The translations under genes were made by a program, and so were the position numbers. DNA of 32,409 nt from Cellvibrionales bacterium UBA4435. Its GTDB lineage: Bacteria; Pseudomonadota; Gammaproteobacteria; Pseudomonadales; Porticoccaceae. Position 1 is the first letter of the stretch, and each line of letters opens with the position of its first letter. A model generated the notes under the pieces. It was not told the origin of the DNA, did not search any database, and saw only the letters and a list, made by a program, of their open reading frames with translations. This document shows, one piece after another, positions 26,264 to 32,409 of the stretch. The DNA is taken from the NCBI GenBank assembly GCA_002390525.1, contig DGPR01000045.1, forward strand, positions 1-32,409. The letters run 5' to 3'.

Positions 26264-26890
26264 GTGGAAAAAAGTAATATGAAAGGACAATGGCAAGTAT
26301 GGTTTATGATAATAATGCTCGGGGGTGTTGTTGCCTTAGGGTTTTTGATTTACCCTAAAACCGAAGATCAAAGAAATAGTCTGTTATCTAAATTAGGAAC
26401 AACTAATCACGGTAATTTTATTGTTCCTCCCGCATCGATTAAAGATTTAAATCTAAAATCCGTAGACGGTCAAATCTGGGATTTTTCAGATAAAAAACCT
26501 AAATGGAGATTAATAATCGCTGGTGATCAAGAGTGTTCAGACCAGTGTCGAGAATTACTTTATCTCACACGACAAGTTCATATTAGTTTAGGTAAATATA
26601 GTCGAAGATTCGAGCGTCTCTATATTTCTTTGGATCAAACTATGGGAGCTGAGGTTTTAGAGTTCTTAAAATTGAATCACCCTTTTTTAAAAGTTATACA
26701 TGGGGATGAAAAAGAATTCGAGTCTATGCTTGCAAAAACTAGTACTCCTTTTTATAAGCAAGATATCAAAACTAACCGAGCGTATCTTGTTGATCAACAG
26801 GGCTTTGCCATGATGTCATATGATTTGTCTCACAAAGGAACCGAAATCATAGAAGATATTGAGCACTTAATGAAGTATTCTTCTCAGTAG
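26264..26890 (+). CDS. Membrane-anchored Sco/thioredoxin-like protein of the oxidase cluster
   Basis: 208 residues. One N-terminal helix (about 12-30) precedes a periplasmic domain with a thioredoxin-like flow: LKSVDGQIWDFSD, a beta strand WRLIIAG, then C91-SDQ-C95 (CxxxC, as in Sco copper chaperones), RLYISLDQ, and RAYLVDQQG near the end. The Sco metal-binding histidine (DHSG in the Sco gene downstream) has no counterpart: the equivalent stretch reads NRAYLVDQQG. The position matches the unnamed gene between SURF1 and ctaA in Pseudomonas (PA0111-like). Probably a thiol or copper factor in CuA maturation, inferred. GTG start at 26264 with GGAG eight bases upstream; ATG 26279 is the alternative. 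Confidence 0.75.
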   Translation: MEKSNMKGQWQVWFMIIMLGGVVALGFLIYPKTEDQRNSLLSKLGTTNHGNFIVPPASIKDLNLKSVDGQIWDFSDKKPKWRLIIAGDQECSDQCRELLYLTRQVHISLGKYSRRFERLYISLDQTMGAEVLEFLKLNHPFLKVIHGDEKEFESMLAKTSTPFYKQDIKTNRAYLVDQQGFAMMSYDLSHKGTEIIEDIEHLMKYSSQ

Positions 26891-26949
26891 TTTGCCCCCT
26901 GCACACTTCTTATAAACTAAAAAATTCAAAGGATAAGAATTAAAACATT

Positions 26950-27960
26950 TTGCTAAGTCTAGGTGTAAATTTATCCAATAAATGCTTTTTTTTAACGGCG
27001 ACCTCAGCTGTTATTTTTTCTATTATTAATTTAACTCTTAATATTTATTCACGTTTTGAAGATACTAGCTTTGATTGCTTAGAATGGTTAGATTGCATGG
27101 GTAATTTTTATATTACCGATGTAAGTTTAATTAGTAATTTAAGATACTACATCAGTGTGATTGGCTGGCAGGAAATAATAAACCAAATTTCTCATTTTAT
27201 GTTGATTGTTACGGTTACGATCTTGGTGATCAAATCATGGTTTCTACGAAAGAAAAACAAAATTTTATATCAATTATCAATCTTCATATTGCTTACAATT
27301 TTTTTGCATACTTTCATGAGCATGTGGTTTTCTGATATGTTCGTTTTACCTCAAATAGCTTTATTGCATTTTAAATTGGGTGTCATCATATCTCTACTAT
27401 TATGGATATACGCAGTGAGAACTCAGAAAAATAACTGGTCAGTATCAAAAAAAAACATTCATAGGTTTAATAAAACTAAGCCATGGATCACTTTAGCGAT
27501 TATAATAAGCATGATAGAGATTGCACTAGGAGGGTGGACAAGTGTAAAGTTTGCTTCATTTGCCTGTACAGACTTTCCATTATGCCAAAATTCATGGTGG
27601 CCAGCGATGGACTTGAAGGAAGGGTTTAACTTTAACAAACCTTTAGGTTTAGAGGCTTTAGACAGTCAGCCTCGCATAGCTATACATATGGTGCATAGGC
27701 TTGGGGTTTTGGTTGCAACGATTTATGTTTTAGGTTTGTCTATTTTTTTGTTAAAGACGCCTTTCTATGAGATAAATCAAGCAGCTAGAGTGCTGATGTG
27801 TATTTTGTTCATCCGAATGATTTTTTTAGCTTATGCTGGATATTTACAAGATATAGTTTTTTTAACAATTGTTTATAACTTAGGAGGCCTAACGTTATTG
27901 TTAGTTCTTGCTGGTCTTGCAGTCAAAATGACTTATGTTAGCAACAACAATTTTAATTAA
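26950..27960 (+). CDS. ctaA: Heme A synthase CtaA (Cox15-like), divergent
   Basis: Eight-helix membrane enzyme oxidising the C8 methyl of heme O to a formyl group. The C-terminal half is typical: LGGWTSVKFASFACTDFPLC (193-212) with the loop cysteine pair C206/C212, NSWWPAMD, and IHMVHRLG with H249. The N-terminal half keeps a cysteine pair (C43, C49) but is degenerate. The ExxHR motif in helix 2 reads EIINQ (75-79), and the last-helix histidine reads VYN (Y309). H140 is present. 336 residues. No ATG exists before codon 50, so the start must be TTG 26950 or ATT 26947; AAAGGA is rather far upstream. It ends nine bases before ctaB. Confidence 0.82.
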   Translation: MLSLGVNLSNKCFFLTATSAVIFSIINLTLNIYSRFEDTSFDCLEWLDCMGNFYITDVSLISNLRYYISVIGWQEIINQISHFMLIVTVTILVIKSWFLRKKNKILYQLSIFILLTIFLHTFMSMWFSDMFVLPQIALLHFKLGVIISLLLWIYAVRTQKNNWSVSKKNIHRFNKTKPWITLAIIISMIEIALGGWTSVKFASFACTDFPLCQNSWWPAMDLKEGFNFNKPLGLEALDSQPRIAIHMVHRLGVLVATIYVLGLSIFLLKTPFYEINQAARVLMCILFIRMIFLAYAGYLQDIVFLTIVYNLGGLTLLLVLAGLAVKMTYVSNNNFN

Positions 27961-27969
27961 GGTGTTAAG

Positions 27970-28860
27970 GTGACAAAAATAGCAGCGACTGATTTAGAGA
28001 AGACTAGTTTCAGGGATTATTTGGAGCTGACTAAGCCTAAAGTAGTTGCATTAATGATCCTAACTTCAATTATTGGTATGTTTTTATCAGTGCCTGGTAT
28101 GGTGCCTATAGATGTACTTATATTAGGCAATGTGGGAATAGCTCTATGTGCTGGTGCCGCTGCCGTTATAAACCATGTGGTAGATCGAAAAATTGATCTC
28201 AAAATGTCTAGAACACTAAACCGTCCAGTTGCTAAAGGAAGAGTAAGCCCCTATCAGGCGTTGCTTTTTTCGACGATACTAGGTTTGATCGGTATGGCTA
28301 TTTTGCTAGTTTATATCAATTCTTTAACTGCATGGTTAACACTTGCTTCTTTGTTCGGTTATGCAGTACTTTATACTTCGTACTTAAAACGAGCAACACC
28401 GCAGAATATTGTCATAGGTGGATTAGCTGGAGCAGTTCCTCCATTATTGGGTTGGACGGCTGTAACTGGTGAGATACACGGCCATGCATTACTATTAGTT
28501 TTGATAATTTTCGCTTGGACACCGCCCCATTTCTGGGCCTTAGCTGTTCATCGTAAAGATGAATATGCAAAAGCAGAAATTCCTATGTTGCCAGTTACAC
28601 ATGGAGAAAAATATACAAAAATAAGCATTCTCTTATATACCGTATTGATGATACTGGTAACTTTATTACCTTTTGCAGTGGGAATGAGTGGTTGGCTATA
28701 TATTTTAGGGGCACTAATCTTGGGAGCTGGTTTTTTATATTGGGCGATTATGATGATGCTTGATCGTAATCCAAACGCAGGTATGGATACTTTCAAGTAT
28801 TCTATAGTTTATTTAATGGCATTATTTATAATTATGCTAGTCGATCATTATTTCATTTGA
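27970..28860 (+). CDS. ctaB: Protoheme IX farnesyltransferase (heme O synthase)
   Basis: UbiA-family prenyltransferase adding a farnesyl group to protoheme, the step before CtaA. About nine membrane helices. Signature: LTKPKVVALMILTS at the N-terminus, NHVVDRKIDLKMSRTLNRP (about 68-86, the polyprenyl-diphosphate/Mg site), and YLKRATPQNIVIGGLAGA with WTPPHFWALA. 296 residues. GTG start at 27970 with AAGG upstream; the in-frame codon four triplets before is the ctaA stop and no nearby ATG exists. Confidence 0.95.
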   Translation: MTKIAATDLEKTSFRDYLELTKPKVVALMILTSIIGMFLSVPGMVPIDVLILGNVGIALCAGAAAVINHVVDRKIDLKMSRTLNRPVAKGRVSPYQALLFSTILGLIGMAILLVYINSLTAWLTLASLFGYAVLYTSYLKRATPQNIVIGGLAGAVPPLLGWTAVTGEIHGHALLLVLIIFAWTPPHFWALAVHRKDEYAKAEIPMLPVTHGEKYTKISILLYTVLMILVTLLPFAVGMSGWLYILGALILGAGFLYWAIMMMLDRNPNAGMDTFKYSIVYLMALFIIMLVDHYFI

Positions 28861-28916
28861 AGTGCTTTGTTTATAGAAAATTACAGTGTCATCAGTACAG
28901 GAAGGTTTGAGTAATT

Positions 28917-29576
28917 ATGACTGAAAAAATAATTAATAAAGGGATTCGCAATACTCTGTTAGGAATCTTTATATTTGTATTCTTAATTATGCTCGCATTT
29001 CTCAATAAAATTAATACTGAGTATATTCTTACCCATGAAGAGTTAATGGACAAAGGTGCAGTCTTGCTAGATACACCAAGGAAATTTAGTGGATTCGATC
29101 TGGTTAATCACGATGGACAGCCTTTCACTATGAAAAACTTACAAGGCAAATGGACATTATTATTTTTTGGCTTTACCCATTGTCCAGATATCTGTCCAAC
29201 TACTATGGCTACGGCAGCTAACTTTTATGATTCCTTATCAGGTGAGGATCAAAATAAGATACAAATTGCACTGATTTCTCTCGATCCAGAGAGAGACACC
29301 GCAGAAAAACTCTCTCAATATGTAGCTTATTTTAATAAAGATTTTATAGGAGCTACAGCTAACAAATACGTATTAATGAGTCTTGGTGTTCAGTTGAATG
29401 CGCCTTATTCAAAAGTTTCAATAGATGAAAAAAATTATACAATTGATCATAGCGGTAATATAGTTATCATCAATCCTTATGGGCACTATCATGGTTTCTT
29501 CAGGCCTCCATTTGACCCTGAAAAAATGAAAGTTTCCTTAGAATCAATTATACTTGCCTTTGATAAACAACATTAA
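28917..29576 (+). CDS. senC: Sco1/SenC/PrrC copper chaperone
   Basis: Delivers copper to, or reduces, the CuA site of subunit II. N-terminal anchor (about 11-30), thioredoxin fold with the copper motif THCPDICPTTM (C89, C93), SLDPERDT (121-128) and the copper-binding H178 in IDHSGNIV. 219 residues. Last gene of the oxidase assembly unit. Its stop lies only two bases from the stop of znuB on the other strand. Confidence 0.94.
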   Translation: MTEKIINKGIRNTLLGIFIFVFLIMLAFLNKINTEYILTHEELMDKGAVLLDTPRKFSGFDLVNHDGQPFTMKNLQGKWTLLFFGFTHCPDICPTTMATAANFYDSLSGEDQNKIQIALISLDPERDTAEKLSQYVAYFNKDFIGATANKYVLMSLGVQLNAPYSKVSIDEKNYTIDHSGNIVIINPYGHYHGFFRPPFDPEKMKVSLESIILAFDKQH

Positions 29577-29578
29577 TT

Positions 29579-30364
29579 TCATTGATTTTTTTTGTTGGTG
29601 AGTGAAATCAAAAATAGAAGTCCTGCGCTTAGAACTATCGATGGTCCAGCAGGAGTATCTATAAACCATGATGCCAGCAGCCCTAATACAACAGAAAAAG
29701 AACCTATTAGGCTTGCAAAAAAAGCCATTTGTTCTGGTGTCTTTGAATAACTCCTTGCTGTCGCCGCCGGAATAATAAGCAGTGATGTTATTAATAGCAC
29801 GCCAACCACTTTCATGGCAACAGCAATTACTAGTGCTATAAGCAGCATAAACATCATTCGAACTAATTTAAATTTTACACCTTCGGTCCTACCTAAATCC
29901 TCATCAATAGTTATCGCTAATAGCGGATCCCATATTTTTACTAACATTAATAATGTAATAGTACTTATTATATATACAGTAATAACGTCTTTAAAATTTA
30001 CGGTTAAAAGATCGCCAAACAAAAGACTCATTAAGTCTACCTTCACATTTGGCATCAATGTAATTACAACCAATCCAAATGCTAAAGATGTATGCGAAAG
30101 TATTCCAAGTAATGTATCAGAAGCAAGATTCTTATTTTGCTCTAATCCGACAAGTATTAATGCAAATACGAGACAAGTAAAAATTACAGATAGTGTCGTA
30201 TTAAGTGAAAAAATTAAACCGAGGGCAATGCCTAGTAATGACGAATGCGCAAGTGTATCTCCGAAATATGCCATACGACGCCACACAATAAATGTGCCAA
30301 GAGGCCCGGTTATTAATGCAACGCCTATACCAGCAAGTAACGCAAATAAAAGAACGTCAATCAT
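29579..30364 (-). CDS. znuB: Zinc ABC transporter permease ZnuB
   Basis: ABC-3 family membrane subunit, about eight helices. It shows GPLGTFIVWRRMAYFGDTLAHSSLLG near the N-terminus and LITSLLIIPAATAR in the C-terminal half, both typical of ZnuB. 261 residues from ATG 30364, which overlaps the end of znuC by eight bases; ATG 30382 is a less likely alternative inside znuC. Zinc import through ZnuA and ZnuC is expected. Confidence 0.93.
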   Translation of the reverse strand: MIDVLLFALLAGIGVALITGPLGTFIVWRRMAYFGDTLAHSSLLGIALGLIFSLNTTLSVIFTCLVFALILVGLEQNKNLASDTLLGILSHTSLAFGLVVITLMPNVKVDLMSLLFGDLLTVNFKDVITVYIISTITLLMLVKIWDPLLAITIDEDLGRTEGVKFKLVRMMFMLLIALVIAVAMKVVGVLLITSLLIIPAATARSYSKTPEQMAFFASLIGSFSVVLGLLASWFIDTPAGPSIVLSAGLLFLISLTNKKNQ

Positions 30365-31121
30365 GACTAAATCCATTTTCATCTAACTTTGATAATTTTA
30401 CTTCTCCATGTAATTCATGTTTGTGGTCGTGATGATGTGTATATGTAGTGTAAGTATTAGTACTTTCACCAAAAAGTTCTATAAATGCAGGATTCTTGCT
30501 TACTTGGTCAGGTCGACCATGGCAACATACATGATTATTTAAGCATAGCACTTCGTTTGTTGAAGACATTACTACATGTAGGTCGTGGGAAACCATTAAT
30601 ACTGCACAATTTAGTTTTCTATGTAATTCTTCTATAAGTTTATAAAGAGCCTCTTGCCCAGCAACATCTACACCTTGCACAGGTTCATCGAGAACTAAGA
30701 AGTTTGGTTTGTGTAAAATTGCTCGAGCTAAAAGAGCTCTTTGCATTTCTCCACCTGACAAAGATGATAACGGGCATTTCATCTGATTAATAATGCCCAC
30801 TTCTTCTAGAACCTCACTACATATTTTAGTATTTTTTTCTGTTAGCCTTAAAAATCTTTCCAAAGTTATTGGAAGAGTCTGATCGATATGAAGTTTTTGT
30901 GGCATGTAGCCAATTCGTAAATCAGGGGATCGAAAAACTACCCCCTCATCAATATCAATCAGATTAAGAATAATTTTTACAAGTGTCGTTTTACCTGCCC
31001 CGTTGGGACCAATAAGTGTGATAATTTGTCCTGGATTTATAGTTAAACTCACTGAGGATAAGGTTTCTTTCGTATTATGATATTTGCTTACTTTGTTAAG
31101 TGTAATTAGTGGAGAGCTCAT
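30357..31121 (-). CDS. znuC: Zinc ABC transporter ATP-binding protein ZnuC
   Basis: ATPase subunit. Walker A GPNGAGKTT (38-46), signature LSGGEMQRALLARAIL, Walker B LVLDEP followed by VQGVDVAGQ, and the switch histidine in MVSHDLHV. The C-terminal tail holds a histidine cluster (THHHDHKHELHG), common in ZnuC and perhaps zinc-sensing. 254 residues. It starts three bases after zur ends, so zur-znuC-znuB is one transcript. Confidence 0.95.
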   Translation of the reverse strand: MSSPLITLNKVSKYHNTKETLSSVSLTINPGQIITLIGPNGAGKTTLVKIILNLIDIDEGVVFRSPDLRIGYMPQKLHIDQTLPITLERFLRLTEKNTKICSEVLEEVGIINQMKCPLSSLSGGEMQRALLARAILHKPNFLVLDEPVQGVDVAGQEALYKLIEELHRKLNCAVLMVSHDLHVVMSSTNEVLCLNNHVCCHGRPDQVSKNPAFIELFGESTNTYTTYTHHHDHKHELHGEVKLSKLDENGFSHD

Positions 31122-31124
31122 ATT

Positions 31125-31619
31125 TTATTCTTCCTTTTTACACTCAGGGCACAAACCAATTATTTCAACTACCTGTTGTTCAACTAAAAAACCTGTTCGT
31201 TCAGCTGTATGCTCAATTACATTATTAATTTGGTCGGTACTGCATTCAGCAGTTACGCGACAATTACGACAGATAAGAAAAAAATTATTATATATTTTTT
31301 CAGAAAAAGATCTTCCTATATATGCATTTAATGTACTTATACGATGGATTAAACGAAGTTTCGTTAGAAATTCTAAGGCACGATATACAGAGGGAGCTTT
31401 AATTCGTTTCCCTGTGTTGACGTTCAGAGCTAAACTATCAACTATATCATATGCCCCAACAGGTTGGTGGCTAGACCATACTTCTTTAAAAACGTGTTTT
31501 CTTATTGCAGTTAGTCGAACATTCTTTTTTTCGCATACTGCTTCAGCTTTTTTTAAAGCAACAACAATGCATTGATCATGATCATGATTTTTATATGCAA
31601 GACGAGAATATGCTAACAT
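31125..31619 (-). CDS. zur: Zinc uptake regulator Zur (Fur family)
   Basis: Fur-family repressor sensing zinc. An N-terminal winged helix contains LTAIRKHVFKEVW and the Zur-type recognition stretch APSVYRALEFL. Structural zinc cysteines lie in CRNC and CPEC near the C-terminus. The short N-terminus carries HDHD. About 164 residues from ATG 31619, with AGGTG upstream; GTG 31628 and ATG 31625 are alternatives. It leads the zur-znuC-znuB unit and is divergent from znuA with two palindromic operators between, so autoregulation is likely. Confidence 0.92.
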   Translation of the reverse strand: MLAYSRLAYKNHDHDQCIVVALKKAEAVCEKKNVRLTAIRKHVFKEVWSSHQPVGAYDIVDSLALNVNTGKRIKAPSVYRALEFLTKLRLIHRISTLNAYIGRSFSEKIYNNFFLICRNCRVTAECSTDQINNVIEHTAERTGFLVEQQVVEIIGLCPECKKEE

Positions 31620-31640
31620 ATACATCACCTATTTTAATAA

Positions 31641-31655
31641 TGTTATAACATAACA
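31641..31655. promoter_or_regulatory. Zur box, zur-proximal
   Basis: TGTTATAACATAACA fits the gammaproteobacterial Zur palindrome TGTTATA-N-TATAACA with one mismatch. It lies 21 bases upstream of the zur start codon. Binding of zinc-loaded Zur here would silence zur-znuC-znuB. Confidence 0.7.
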
Positions 31656-31713
31656 AATTTTATTTATTTAAATTTCAATTAATACTGAATAGCCTAAATA
31701 AAATACATATTTT

Positions 31714-31728
31714 TGTTATAATATAACA
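31714..31728. promoter_or_regulatory. Zur box, znuA-proximal
   Basis: TGTTATAATATAACA, a perfect match to the Zur palindrome and a perfect 7-1-7 inverted repeat. It lies 25 bases before the znuA ATG and overlaps TATAAT-like sequence, so bound Zur would block the promoter. Its centre is 73 bases from the other box. Confidence 0.82.
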
Positions 31729-31753
31729 CTTAAATTATTTCAGAGGTACAAAA

Positions 31754-32409
31754 ATGCTTAGATCTTGCTTAATTATTATTATATCCTTCATAATTAACCC
31801 TGTATTTGCGTCACAGAATAGTTCGATAGCAAGCTCTATTAGACCTATAGCCATGCTGCTTACGGCTGTCACAGGTGATGAAACCTCAGTAAATATATTA
31901 CTACCAGGTAATATGTCACCACATAATTATCGACTTAGATTTTCAGATATTAAGTTAATAAAAGAATCTGATTTATTCTTTTGGATAGGCCCTAATCTTG
32001 AAAGTGGAATATCCAAAGCAGTTAAAACTCACGGCACGACAAATATTATTAAATTAATGGATATTGATGATCTTAGTTGGCCTAAAACCACTGGCGAGTT
32101 AGGCCATAGCCATTCAAACCTCAACCATGGTCACGATAACGAACATGAGAGCTACGAAGGTGTTAAGGATAATAGAGATCATCATATTTGGCTAAGCCCA
32201 CAAAATGCGGTAGCGATTGTTGCAACAATCAATGATCTTTTAGGGAAAAAATTCCCTGATAAAAAAGAATTTTTTGAAAAAAATACAAATAATTTTGAAG
32301 CATCACTAAAATCTTTGAATATAACAATTAGAGAAAGGCTAGAAGAAATAAAACATAAAGGATTCCTCGTTGCGCATGATGGGTATCGTCACTTCGTCGA
32401 TTTTTATGA
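31754..32409 (+). CDS. znuA: Zinc ABC transporter substrate-binding protein ZnuA (cut by window end)
   Basis: Periplasmic zinc receptor, 218 codons visible with no stop before the window end. Signal peptide MLRSCLIIIISFIINPVFA, then a cluster A-1 fold. The first zinc histidine is in MSPHNYRLRFSD, followed by a histidine-rich loop (HSHSNLNHGHDNEHE, about 119-133) typical of ZnuA, then DHHIWLSPQNA and VAHDGYRHF. AGAGG seven bases before the ATG. Divergent from zur and under the Zur box directly upstream. Confidence 0.93.
   Translation, partial: MLRSCLIIIISFIINPVFASQNSSIASSIRPIAMLLTAVTGDETSVNILLPGNMSPHNYRLRFSDIKLIKESDLFFWIGPNLESGISKAVKTHGTTNIIKLMDIDDLSWPKTTGELGHSHSNLNHGHDNEHESYEGVKDNRDHHIWLSPQNAVAIVATINDLLGKKFPDKKEFFEKNTNNFEASLKSLNITIRERLEEIKHKGFLVAHDGYRHFVDFY

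Noticed and set aside
29814..30386. 190-codon plus-strand frame opposite znuB
   Set aside because: Low-complexity Ser/Thr/Ile-rich translation produced by the complement of membrane-helix codons.
31084..31575. 163-codon plus-strand frame opposite zur
   Set aside because: It is antisense to a clear Fur-family gene, with no family motif and no ribosome site.
1..32409. tRNA genes, CRISPR arrays, insertion sequences, toxin-antitoxin or phage genes
   Set aside because: None seen on reading through either strand; nearly all DNA is explained by conserved chromosomal genes.

Overview
The window is an AT-rich, densely packed stretch of a bacterial chromosome. Gene content and order point to a Gammaproteobacterium. 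Proteins such as UvrD, HexR, TsaC, HemF and the gamma carbonic anhydrase resemble E. coli and Pseudomonas orthologues throughout. The def-fmt-rsmB-trkA block and the CtaC-CtaD-CtaG-CtaE-DUF2909-SURF1-Sco-like-CtaA-CtaB-Sco block follow a Pseudomonas-like order. The low GC, short spacers, photolyase-like protein and TRAP binding protein suggest an aquatic, probably marine, streamlined lineage, but I cannot name a genus. No rRNA, tRNA, CRISPR array, insertion sequence or prophage was seen. No gene-free stretch exceeds 300 bases.

Layout. 1-1832: tail of an unidentified gene overlapping an alternative oxidase, then a ferritin-like protein and a small two-helix membrane protein. 2013-7238: WecA-type lipid-carrier glycosyltransferase, ferredoxin-NADP reductase, photolyase/cryptochrome-like protein (minus), DjlA co-chaperone and a HexR-type regulator (minus). 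7374-10704: UvrD helicase and a stand-alone lipoprotein TRAP substrate-binding protein. 10736-16576 (minus): def, fmt, rsmB, trkA and trkH. 16658-19598 (plus): purE, tsaC, hemF and aroE. 19593-20548: gamma carbonic anhydrase (minus) and a YheV-like zinc ribbon protein. 20812-29576: aa3-type cytochrome c oxidase, with a cytochrome-c-fused subunit II, and its assembly factors. 29579-32409: zinc uptake locus (znuB, znuC, zur on minus; znuA on plus, cut by the window end), with two Zur-type operators between zur and znuA.

How they work together. The window carries two terminal oxidase routes: a quinol-oxidising, non-proton-pumping alternative oxidase and a proton-pumping, copper/heme A cytochrome c oxidase. 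The second comes with heme A synthesis (CtaB, CtaA), copper delivery (CtaG, Sco, a Sco-like protein) and SURF1. HemF supplies protoheme. The def/fmt/rsmB/tsaC genes serve translation, and TrkA/TrkH take up potassium.

Most of the window is ordinary housekeeping. The points most worth a second look are: a heme A synthase that seems to have lost two of the four conserved heme-ligand histidines; a run of oxidase-assembly genes with non-ATG starts; a degenerate Sco-like protein that keeps CxxxC; the alternative oxidase/ferritin-like group, with signs of single-base indels at both ends of the oxidase gene; and purE sitting where dprA usually lies. I found no clear new defence or mobile system.
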